Below, piece after piece: positions 1 to 10,400 of a DNA stretch of 64,000 bases (its first letter is position 1; each line of letters begins with the position of its first letter). Source of the DNA: Ridgeia piscesae (taxonomy: Eukaryota > Annelida > Polychaeta > Sabellida > Siboglinidae); the NCBI GenBank assembly GCA_025642075.2, contig JAODUO010000191.1, positions 131,001 through 195,000 of the forward strand, given 5' to 3'. Position numbers and translations under genes: made by a program. The notes beneath the pieces are model-generated. The model saw only the letters and a list, made by a program, of their open reading frames with translations. It did not search any database and was not told where the DNA came from.

Positions 1-2952
1 GACACTTTGAATCACAGTGACCAAACAATTATCAATACATGCTTAATGCATGCAGCTCGATTGTCTTAAACTGTTAAGCAGAACCGAATTGGATTACTTT
101 AATTCTAGAGTAATTTAGCTTTAAGTAGTTTGTTCTCACCTACGTCCTGATCTCCTCTACACATTGTTCAATGCGCATGACAGCCGCATCAATATCTACG
201 ATCCTGGCGGGGTTTCACTGCGATGTAGATTTGAGTGTCGTCTGCTTTGAAACGGGACATTTAATTAAGTCGTTCTTCCAAATGTTCGTAGCTACTTTCT
301 AAACTACATTATATATGGCAGTCTTGGCAACAGTACATCGGCGTCGAATGCAGCCGATAGGTCTAGAAGCAACGCGGTGACCATTAATTAATGTTCTAGC
401 TGGTTGTCCATTGCACGCAGGATTTTATTCTGTACACAACCAAAGACAGTCACGACGCTGTGATTTAATTGGCTTGTGCGAGGACTGGCTGTGCTCACAT
501 AGATAATACTCAAACATGTCAACCGACCGTCTCGCGGCAACATGCACAATCACGCCTTAGGTCAGTAGGACAGATTATCTGTAATTACTCAATGTGGCTT
601 TGTCTAGAAACTCTGCTTCGTGACTATTGGCCTCACATGTATGCCCTCCCATCAAGAGGCAAGGCATTATGTCCATTGTCAAAGACGTGCATGTTGACAA
701 TGCAAAGCTATAATGAAAAAAACATGATCATGCGCACGGTCTCTAAGTATAGCCTAGCTGGGATGTGGTCAAGTTCACATAATATCACCGGCGTTGTCTT
801 CAAAACATAGTCCATTTTCTGTCTCCGTGATGGCTCAAATGCGGTCAGCAGACAACCGTTTGGGGGTCAACCTCAATGTCAACGGAAATGTCTACGTTAT
901 TAACATGTCAGGTCAGTTCGGATGTGATTTTCTAGATGTTTCAAGAACAAGTTTGATAACCGCACTGCAAGCGTTTAGAATGAGTCATATTGCGTGTCAA
1001 TATCGGTATGTATAGGAGCTTGTCGACAATTTTGAATAGCTGCCTCTGGTCACCATGCATGCAAATGCATCAACGATTTGACTCATATAGTACTCCAGTT
1101 TTGCACGGTGTATATGTACCTATAGATGATGTGACTGTACAATTGTGAAGCTCAAATAACGTTACGTATTGCAACCGGAAATCACAATCTAGTAATGTTA
1201 GATCCCGAAGAAGGAGCCGAAAGGATCTTGCGATCAGATCAGCCTTAAAATTAAAGTTTCTTCTTCTACGTGTATAATCAGCATAGTTCACATCCTGAAT
1301 TTTGAAGCTAGCTGATAAAGGTATGATAAAATTGTGCTGTGCCAGGTATGAAAATGCTAGAAAAAGTTAAATATTATATTTTTTTAAAGCGAGTAATGTA
1401 TCAACGAGGGGAACAAACCACGGCTTAGAAGTGTGAAACAATTGCTATCCTAAAGGCTGGTATGTTTGAAATTATGTATATCAACTCATTCCCGGGAGGG
1501 CGTTCCACCAGAAGACAATGCGTGGGAAGAACGAATTGTTGCAGATCTGTGTGCGAGCTGGGATAATAATGATATGTATCATTATATTGGTGGGAGCATT
1601 GGGCATGCATGGTCACCATTGATGGTAATAATGTTGGTTTTTGGCTTCTATACAACAAGATAAGGCAAGACAGTTGTCTTCTTTTATCAAGGAAGTCCCA
1701 ATGGAGGTGGTTAATCATTGCGGACAGGCATTCTCTTTAACTGTGGTTGATTAATTAGGACACATCTGAGAACCCGGCGTTGGATGTTTTCTATCTGGTT
1801 TGCTTCCTTCTTTATGTACGAGCTTCAGCCAATACTCCCATATTCAAAATGGGATCGACGTACAAGTGAAAAGTAGGTTTGTTGTCGTACCTTCGTTGTG
1901 GTTCCTCTGAGATTTCGTTTGAATATAAGCACATCATTCTGTAAGTAGGCGCGGAAGGTGATGTGATTTATGTAGTTCCGCCATGACATTGATAATGGAA
2001 AGTGTACATCGTCCCGTATAGGTGATATATAGTCGACATTGATTGGGGAAATGTAAGAACTCCTTCCGTATTTACCATGTTGTCATGGATTGGCGGATAT
2101 TCAGTAGGTTTATGGTTGATACGTTAGAGGTTTTTTCATTGGTGAAGACTAAACGAAATGTTCATGAAAAAGTGCTAACTTTCTCATTGTTGTCAAAGAT
2201 TACGTTATGTTCATTTTTATGGAAGATATATTAATTGAGTCTTGTTTCTTTCTTTTCACCAGAAAGCTATGTTTTATATCATAAAGGTCACCGAACATTA
2301 TTTTGTTTAGGAAAGATCAGCGCTTGTGGTGCTTGACGCTTCTTTTAATTTATATGTAATTTAATAGCAATTGTACGTTGTGTTAGAATATAACAGTACA
2401 GACAGGGTAATTGGATAATTGGGAGGTTCCATTGTGGATAACAGCAACACACCAATGTCAATTATAATTGTTTTCACTTGGGATTACTACAATTGTGAGA
2501 GAAAAACAGTTGGCAATCAATGTCGATCTCACAATGAGTACGTATATTGCGGGTGGCAGCTCGCATGGCCACTTACTTGGTCACACAGGTATCAACATAG
2601 ACGCGGGAATTTAATCAATTGTTCGCAATCTTGAATAGTGCAATGCAATATCGTATATGAGCATAGGACACATTAAGCCTCATATTGTGCTGATTCGTGA
2701 CCGCCAATTAACGACCTCGATTGTATCCTGGCATGTAGGGCGAACCAAAATTGCATTCGAACTATGATAGACAGCGGCGGAGTGATAGGCGAGTATTTAT
2801 GAATACTAAGCAGAGAAAGCACAAGGCACACCCGACACCCTGAATTAACTAAGGTAATGGTATAATACCATGTATGGATGCATGCATAGCCTACGCATGC
2901 ACTATAGCTCTATTCGATGTAGAAACTGATAGACGGGTTCGTCGGACTCGCC
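1..2952. other. Upstream intergenic sequence without a recognisable gene
   Basis: I see no protein family in any frame here. The longest open frames are about 60 to 113 codons and look like chance ORFs in AT-rich DNA. No tRNA or long tandem repeat was seen. The one notable short site is the octamer-type motif at 1059-1070, listed separately. Undetected 5' untranslated exons of the POU2 gene could lie here. Confidence 0.5.
1059..1070. promoter_or_regulatory. Candidate POU/Oct binding site (octamer overlapping a MORE-like palindrome)
   Basis: The 12-mer ATGCAAATGCAT contains the canonical octamer ATGCAAAT. It differs by one base from the palindromic Oct-dimer site known as MORE (ATGCATATGCAT). 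It lies about 6.4 kb upstream of the predicted first coding exon of a POU2 gene, whose product would be expected to bind such a site. Autoregulation is inference; a single octamer also occurs by chance. Confidence 0.3.
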
Positions 2953-2990
2953 CAACAACTGGTTAAATCGGCCAAAATGGTTGTTTATGT
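2953..2990 (+). mobile_element. Severely 5'-truncated 3' end of the same LINE as at 3420-6644
   Basis: The roughly 38-bp stretch CAACAACTGGTT...ATGGTTGTTTATGTG is identical to 6607-6644, where it is the end of the reverse-transcriptase reading frame. In both places it passes directly into (ATGT)n. This is what a heavily 5'-truncated retrotransposon insertion looks like. It means the window holds two copies in tandem, this stub and then the long copy. Confidence 0.7.
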
Positions 2991-3396
2991 GTATGTATGT
3001 ATGTATGTATGTATGTATGTATGTATGTATGTATGTATGTATGTATGTATGTATGTATGTATGTATGTATGTATGTATGTATGTATGTATGTATGTATGT
3101 ATGTATGTATGTATGTATGTATGTGTGTATGTATGTATGTATGTATGTATGTATGTGTGTATGTATGTATGTATGTATGTATGTATGTATGTTGTATGTA
3201 TGTATGTATGTATGTATGTATGTATGTAGTGTGTATGTGTGTATGTATGTATGTATGTATGTAGTTGTGTGTATGTATGTATGTATGTATGTATGTATGT
3301 ATGTATGTGTGTATGTATGTGTATGTATGTATGTATGTATGTATGTATGTATGTGTGTGTGTATGTATGTATGTATGTATGTATGTATGTATGTAC
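2985..3396. repeat. (ATGT)n microsatellite, upstream array
   Basis: About 410 bp of ATGT repeat with scattered GTGT variants and single-base phase breaks. It directly follows the truncated LINE 3' end and precedes the long LINE copy. Its open frames in several phases (Met-Tyr-Val-Cys repeats) are artefacts of the repeat. Confidence 0.95.
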
Positions 3397-3746
3397 TATA
3401 TTAAATATGTATGTATACAAGACATGGATTTCTGGTTAGGGTTTGCTCCCTTAGCCTTTGGTTCTGTCGAGAACCTGTACCACAAGGCAGTGGTTTACAA
3501 CTCTGCATGGCAGGAACGTCAAACTCCCTGAGGTATTGCAATACCTGTATATTTGTTCCCTGAGAGAGTGCCGCTAGTAACTTGCAAAATCCAGCGGCAC
3601 ATTTTGCTAGCAGCTTCCAAGAAATGTACAACGGCACGAATCACCATACCGGATTGGCCGTCGCCCGGGTGACCAAGGACTGCGCTGCTTGACCTCATCT
3701 TCCGTCGACAGTGGAAAATCAGCTAGGAAGAAGAAGACAACTACTG

Positions 3747-4633
3747 ACAATTGCACCATGGAACGTCGGGACTCTCCTCGACCGAGAAGGAGCTGACCGA
3801 CCAGAACGGCACTAGTAGCAATTGAACATGCCAAATACAACATCGACATCGCCGCTCAGTGTGAAACTAGGCTATCAGAGTCTGGTAGTCTCAACGACTT
3901 GGAATACTCTTTCTTCTGGAGTGGCAAACCCGAAGGAGAAAGAAGGGAGGCCGGAGTGACAGAAATGCCACGGCCAGTAAGTGACATAATCATGACGATG
4001 AGACAACCTCTGAGCAAGGACAACTTTGCTACTATTATCAGCGTGTACGCTCCAACAATGACAAACCCAGATGAAAACAAGGACGCCTTCTACAACCAGC
4101 TTGCAAGTGTGCTCAGTGGCATCCCTCATACAGATAAGCTACTGCTGATAGGATACTTCAATGCGAGGATAGGAAGAGAAAATGACAAGTAGCCGTTGGT
4201 CATGGGCAAACATGGGATTGGGAAATGCAACTCCAATGGCGAGTTTCTACTGGCTCTGTGCTCTGAGTTCGAACTGATAGTGGCGAACAACATGTTCAAG
4301 CAAAAGGATGAACGCAATACCACCTGGATGCATCCTCGTTCCAGACACTGGCATATGATCGACTTCATCATCACGAGGTGTCGGGATAAGATGGACATCC
4401 ACAGTACCAGAGCCACGCGTGGAGCTAATTGCTGGACCGATCACCAGATGCTGAGGTCAAAAGTGGCTTTCACAACACGACAAAAGCACAACATGCAAGG
4501 GACAGGTAAGCCGATCAAGCTCAACACTGCAAATCGAAGTACCATCAGCCATATGGAGAGTGTTGAGCAGGAGATGGACAGTGCTCTCGCCCAATGGGAG
4601 GACAAGGAAAACTCAACACCAGACGAGGAGTAG
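3747..4633 (+). pseudogene. LINE endonuclease domain, degenerate
   Basis: APE-type endonuclease signatures appear in order: WNVGTL near 3759, a CETRL segment near 3862 where such domains usually have a catalytic ETR motif, SVYAPT near 4040, IGYFNARIG near 4147, and a DFIITR...TDHQM segment near 4360-4450. The usual GDFN motif reads GYFN, so the catalytic Asp is replaced by Tyr. An in-frame TAG lies at 4190-4192, apparently in place of a Trp codon. About a dozen residues usually found between the EAGV and TEMPRP segments seem to be missing near 3955. The frame ends at a TAG at 4631. It would nick target DNA in an active element; this copy cannot. Confidence 0.85.
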
Positions 4634-6644
4634 GCAGCTCTGCAGCAGGTACTATACAACACAGCCAAGACATATCTTGGCAAGCCAGACAGAAAACACC
4701 AGGACTGGTTCGACCCCAACGACCAGGAGCTACAGACTCTTATGAGCAGAAGAGACCAAGCCCACCAGAGAGTGTTCCAAACCAGGAGCACTAGATTCAC
4801 CACTGCAGCATATAAAGATGCATACAGACTGCTACAAAAACGCACCCGTGCACTGAAGTCAGACTGGTGGGAAAGAAAGGCAATGGAGCTGCAGAGAGTT
4901 GCTGACAGAAACAATATGAAGGGCTTCTATAGTGGACTGGAGGAAGTGTGGGGACCCAAAAAGAAGGGACCTGTTCACATGAAATTAACAGATGGAATGG
5001 AGACCTTCTCTGACAGCAAGAGAGTTGTGGCAAGATGGTGTGAACACTTCCAGAAGATACTCAACGTCTTTGGCGACATAGATCATGCAGCTCATGAGAA
5101 CATCCCGTAGCGCATTACCAAGACAAGTCTCGATGAGATGCCAACCATGAGATGAGATGGCTAGAGCAATCGCCGGCCTGAAATATGGCAAGCACCTGGT
5201 GGAGATGGAATTCCTGCAGAAGTTTGGAAGCACGGAGGAGACAATGTGTTCAGCAGACTGCACCAACTAATCACCTATGCCTGGGAGGTAGGTTTTGTAC
5301 CACAAACATGGAAGGATGCCAGCATTGTAACCATCTACAAGAAAGGCGATCGAACAGACTGTGGGAACTATAGAGGAATCTCTCTTCTTTCCATACAGGC
5401 AAGATCTTTGCCAGGATCCTCCTCAACAGACTATCTAGCCACATAACACCAGAGGTAGTTCCGGAGACAGAGTGTGGCTTCAGAGGAAACCGGAGCACCG
5501 TGGATATGATATATTTGTCTCCAACAGCTACAAGAAAAGTGCAATGAGCAAGACCGACCACTGGTATTTGTTGACTTCAATAAGGCGTTCGATACAGTTG
5601 GGAGGACCAGGCTATGGCAGCTACTGAGGAAGTATGGCTGCCCAGAGAAGTTCACAACAATGATCGAGGTACTACATACCGGAATTATGGCGAATGTTAG
5701 TGTTGGAGGGGAAGTCTCGGAATTGTTCAGTGTCACAAATGGGGTCAAGCAAGGTTGTGTATTGGCCCCCAGGCTCAGCTCCATCTTCCTATCAGCAATG
5801 CTCGACGAGGCTTTCCGAGACATGGGAGATGGCGTCTACATACAGTCCAGACAGAGCGCTGACTTATTCAACGTTGCACACTTCAGAGCGAAGACCAAGA
5901 CTACTCGGATATTGATGAGAGACCTGCTATACGCGGATGACAGTGCATTGGTTGCACACTCTGCTGAAGAGATGCAGAAAATAGTGGATGCTTTCTCCGA
6001 TATGTCAACAAAGTTCGGCCTGAAGATTAACATCAAGAAGACCGAGGTGTGGTACCAACCCAACTCTACAAGAACCCGAGAGGAGGATATCACGGTAGAT
6101 GGAAACAAGCTGAACTCTGTTCTGGAATTCACCTACCTCGGAAGCACTATATCAAGTAATGGATGCATTGACGATGAAATACAGAGGAGGATGGCCAAGG
6201 CTAGTGCATCTTTCGGCCGACTACGCCAGAGACTCTGGAATACCCACCATGTGTCAATGCGGGTTAAAGGCAAGATATACCATGCAGTCGTCCTGTCCAC
6301 CCTCCTATACGGAGCCGAGGCCTGGACAGTGTACAGGCGACAGGTGAAAAAGCTGCATGCCTTCATGATGCGACATCTGCGTTCGATCACGAGGATAACC
6401 TGGATGGACAAAGTGACAAACAAGGAAATACCCGCACGGACAGGGCTGCCATCTATGGAAGATCTTCTGATTAGAAAGAATCTCCGGTGGACTGGATACC
6501 TCATGAGGATGTCACCAGACAGGCTACCAAAGCTGGTTCTCTACTCTCAACTGTCTTCTGGTCACAGAAAGAGAGGGCGCCATCGTCTCCGATTCAAGGA
6601 TACCATCAACAACTGGTTAAATCGGCCAAAATGGTTGTTTATGT
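4634..6644 (+). pseudogene. LINE reverse transcriptase, partly open reading frame
   Basis: Reverse transcriptase for target-primed reverse transcription. Visible parts are a lysine-rich linker (about 4740-5110, ending in a TAG), the fingers region with [18 protein letters not shown] near 5335, FVDFNKAFDT (motif A, near 5568), NGVKQGCVLAP near 5737, and LLYADDSALVAHS (motif C, catalytic, near 5927). Frameshifts or small indels lie around 5155-5230 and 5390-5570. From 5660 the frame is uninterrupted and continues through the thumb into the (ATGT)n tail without a stop codon. The last element-specific residues are about NRPKW. Confidence 0.9.
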
Positions 6645-6945
6645 GTATGTATGTATGTATGTATGTATGTATGTATGTATGTATGTATGTATGTATGTAT
6701 GTATGTATGTATGTATGTATGTATGTATGTATGTATGTATGTATGTATGTATGTATGTATGTATGTATGTATGTATGTATGTATGTATGTATGTTTTGTG
6801 TGTGTGTGTGTGTGTGTATGTGTGTGTGTATGTATGTATGTATGTATGTATGTATGTATGTATGTATGTATGTATGTATGTATGTATGTATGTATGTATG
6901 TATGTATGTATGTATGTATGTATGTATGTATGTATGTATGTATAG

Positions 6946-7021
<76 letters not shown>
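6640..7021. repeat. (ATGT)n followed by (GT)n and (TA)n microsatellites
   Basis: About 300 bp of ATGT repeat with a short GT interruption at 6795-6828, then about 78 bp of TA repeat (6944-7021). It follows the LINE 3' end and matches the array on its 5' side. The LINE reading frame continues through it and stops only at 7022. Confidence 0.95.
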
Positions 7022-7025
<4 letters not shown>

Positions 7026-7426
7026 ATCTAGGTGTTTGACAGATTGGCTCCCTCTCTGTTGTGATGGTGAGTAAAATTATTGAGAATCAACCTATGGAAT
7101 CAAACCACCCTCCATCAAGTGGCGCCATTCAACGGGAATATGTCCAACCATTTGTCGATATATTGCTGGCGCCACCTAGTAAGTACATTTTCGGAAGGGA
7201 TCGGAAATATTCGCCGATTAGGAGGGCACCTGCTGCAAAAAGTTGTATTATGTAAAATATTGTAGTTGTTCGCAGTACTTTGCCACAACGACTTGGCTAA
7301 AGCTATAAATACTTGTGGCGTACATGTTTTCCTGCGTCAAGAAATACAGTTATTTGTATTGCATACCGCAATCTAATTAATTGTCGGAAAATTCCGGAGA
7401 ATAATTGCTAGATTTTATTATTCAAA
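7022..7426 (+). promoter_or_regulatory. Putative promoter and 5' UTR region of the POU2 gene
   Basis: About 400 bp of non-repetitive sequence between the TA repeat and the predicted start codon. I see no certain TATA box. Two GGCGCCA-containing stretches lie at about 7122 and 7171. The start-codon context CAAAATGGCGGA (7424-7435) resembles the YY1/TISU-type initiator (SAASATGGCGGC), which is typical of start codons close to the transcription start. The promoter assignment is inference. Confidence 0.35.
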
Positions 7427-7463
7427 ATGGCGGAAGGCGTTGCCTCCCCAAATGAAAAGCAAG
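7427..7463 (+). CDS. POU2 predicted coding exon 1
   Basis: ATG in a strong context (AAAATGG) encodes [12 protein letters not shown] and ends in phase 1 at AAG|GTAATA. The leftover G joins to CC at the start of the next exon to give an in-frame Ala codon. That phase agreement is the main support. No homology was recognised, so another 5' exon could be used instead. Confidence 0.5.
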
Positions 7464-10400
7464 GTAATAATGAAGATTTTTACATATTCATATTTCAATT
7501 TTAGCATAATGTATACTACTACCAAATGTTCGTTGGTCTTACTTTGTTGTAGTTTAATGTTGTGTTTAATGAAAGTCATTAGGTAACCAGGTAGCATATA
7601 CTTTGTAGTTTTAGGCGCAGGCTGGAAGTAGGACAAAACCGGAAAATGCATATTCATTTGGGGCCGCGCACTTGCTACTGTTATTGTCTTGTTGTGCTGT
7701 CCTAATCGGATATTTGCATATTATAGTCTTCTTAATGAATAGGCAAATAACAAACATCACGCGCGCTCATAGGCACGTGTGAGCCGCCCGTGACTAGTTC
7801 TACCGCAGAATATAATTATGAATAAACCTACATTTGAAGCTAATTAGGAAGCGACATTAAGGTCTTGACTTCGGGAGTTTGTGCGAGTTTCGTGTAACGT
7901 CCACTGACTGTCTTAGACTTAGCTGTAATTAGTTACCAGTCACCAGGAACGGAGGAGTGGGCGGTTCAAGTATAAAACAAGTAGCTTAGATTAGTTTTAG
8001 TGGGATAGGACAAGCGTGGCATTTAATCACGGCTCACACTGTCTATGTATGTTGATGTCGGACATGACACAAACACAATGGTAATCCCACGGATGTGCAT
8101 GTACGTGCCGAGCTAGTAATTATAATAATCTTTTGGATATACTTAAATAATTTACGTTGTTTTAATGTATTTTATTATGATTAGATATCTTTATTTTGAA
8201 CACTTTCACCTGTAGCACCGCAATAAATTGAAAGTGATAATTATTCACCCAGACCTGAGTGTGTCAACTTTGACTTCCTTACTTCTATGTGATCGAAGTT
8301 ATTAAATTATCACACTGCAGTCATAGTCATATTGCATTATTCTATCACTGTATGAATTAATATCTGTGTTAATATATCAAGGTGGCAACAAGAATAAATA
8401 AAATAACTTATAAAATAAATGTTCTCTGCTGACAATAAAACGTATATCATGCAACTTAGGACTTAATAAAAAATATATATATATAGACAGGTTCCTGGTT
8501 AAAATGACAAGTTGGAAGTTACTAGAACCGTATCCCGTGTTGCACCTCTTTTAAATTTTAGCATTTTTTCATTTGCCTGAATAAAATACTTAGAGCAGAT
8601 AAAACTACCTGTCCAGCAAAAAATGCAATGTTTTAGAAACTTCTAAAAGTGACTCATGGGTTCTGTGGGAGTATAGGCCCCATTATGTAGATACTTATCA
8701 AAGTTGTTGTCCACGAGTATAACTTCTATTTAAACTAGTCAAACATTAAGTATTTATAAAAAAACATTACTATTTTCACATTGGAATAACACAAATAGTG
8801 ACCTAACATGTGCTCTTAGCTTGGACAATTGAGAGGATGATCATGGCCTGGTGTGGGAGAGTAGCGGTGGAACTTCTAATGTTGTTCGTCTGTCATCATG
8901 GGTTAGCACTGGAGGCAGCCATCTTTGAAAGTAACACACTGCCATGTAAACTAACTGTTCTATATTCTATGTACACAAACATTTCATATAAAATGATTCC
9001 TAAAAATATCTTTAGACAATCAGTCCTAGTTTTGCAATTTGCATTACAAATTAACAAGAAAACTCCATATATAGAAGACTTCATGTGATGTTGGCAGCCA
9101 TCAAACAAGAGAAGAGTAGCTTGGCAAGGAAGAATGCCGAGACTGAGGTCCTGAACCTGGCCAGCAGTACCAAGGCACCCCCACCTATTGTTCAGGTGAG
9201 TAGAGATATAAATAGCATAAATACCTTTTAATGAATTTATTCCAATTATTGTTAGGTAAGTTAATAGAGACTGCATTTACCATGACGTTAGATTGTCATT
9301 TCAGCTCTTAATTGCATGCACAATTAATTAGCTTCCATTTTAATTGACTAGTTTGTAGGTTTTTAGCATAACTTATGAATATGTGTTTATAAGTATACAT
9401 TTTATAGATGGGTGTAATTTGTTTTTTTCCATACTTTTTATAAGCACTTTGAACTAGTGAGAAAACGTGCAATGCTAATTTATTTATAATCAATAAAAAA
9501 CGTTTTGTGCGTCGCAGATCGGAGGTCTAGGCACACAGCCCGTCATGGCTGGGATACACGTTCTGCAAGCCCCCCTGGCTGCTGCCACCCCCACAGCCAC
9601 CCCCCAGGTCTCCCAGGCAGCGACTGGATTCATCTTCCAGGGGCAGTATGGACAACAACTTCTGCAGGTGAGACTTGTCAAACATTGATTCACCAATAGC
9701 ACCAGTTCTGCTTAACCGGCTGTTGCTCGGCTGTGTAACTTCGCTGAGAAGACAGTCTGGTTGCTTTATCGGCGTTTGAATGTTATCCATGTGGGTCTAA
9801 ACAATGCTGTCACCTCATGGATCCTGGTTAATCCTGCTGTAATTCCATTTCGTAAATAACTGCAAATTTGTATTTCTGTTTATAAGTTTAATTTTGAATA
9901 GTTTTTGTAATACAGTATTATCTGATAAAAAGGTATCCTTATTTAATTTATTTCATATTCAGCCTGAGAACCAATCAGCATCTTTACCCTATTCTGGGGT
10001 AAGGCCTCCCTGTCGGTTACATCGATAATCGATAAATATATCTGACAGAGTAGAGAGGCTGAAAAGTGCTGCACCTCACCGAGTCTGAACTTTTAATAAT
10101 TAGTCAGTGTATTTGCAGCTTTGGCATTTGTGTCCTGTAGTGACCTGGATGTGTCAGTGTCATGTACATTTGTTATATGTAATTGTAGCCTTTTAACTTT
10201 CATTTGTTTAACTGTGGTGTGATAAATATTTCCATCTGTGGTTATGTGATTCTGCTCTCAGCAACAAGAGGCTAACTGGTATAGAGGGCTGGGTCCAAAA
10301 TCTTATCACATACAATTATTTTTTGTTTGTCACTACATTTACAATTACACTTCTGAAGACTGAACTTATCAATTCGGTCACAGTGACACCACTAAGCCTT

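Larger units (their letters stand above)
3420..6644 (+). mobile_element. Decayed near full-length non-LTR retrotransposon (APE endonuclease + reverse transcriptase)
   Basis: A non-LTR element of the APE-endonuclease type is readable along the + strand. An untranslated-looking 5' part (about 3420-3740) is followed by endonuclease remnants (3747-4633), a linker region, and a reverse-transcriptase domain whose last third is still open (5660-6644). Polymerase motif YADD is intact. The C-terminal region carries the FTYLGS motif and a conserved Arg/Trp-rich segment seen in jockey/RTE-like elements; I cannot fix the clade by eye. The body is broken by several stops and frameshifts, so it is inactive. 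The 3' end runs straight into (ATGT)n, with no separate 3' UTR or poly(A). Confidence 0.9.

Noticed and set aside
2902..3420. Long ORFs in ATGT repeats (Tyr-Ile-His-Thr and Met-Tyr-Val-Cys repeats)
   Set aside because: The tetranucleotide contains no stop codon in these phases, so long frames arise automatically; no flanking domain.
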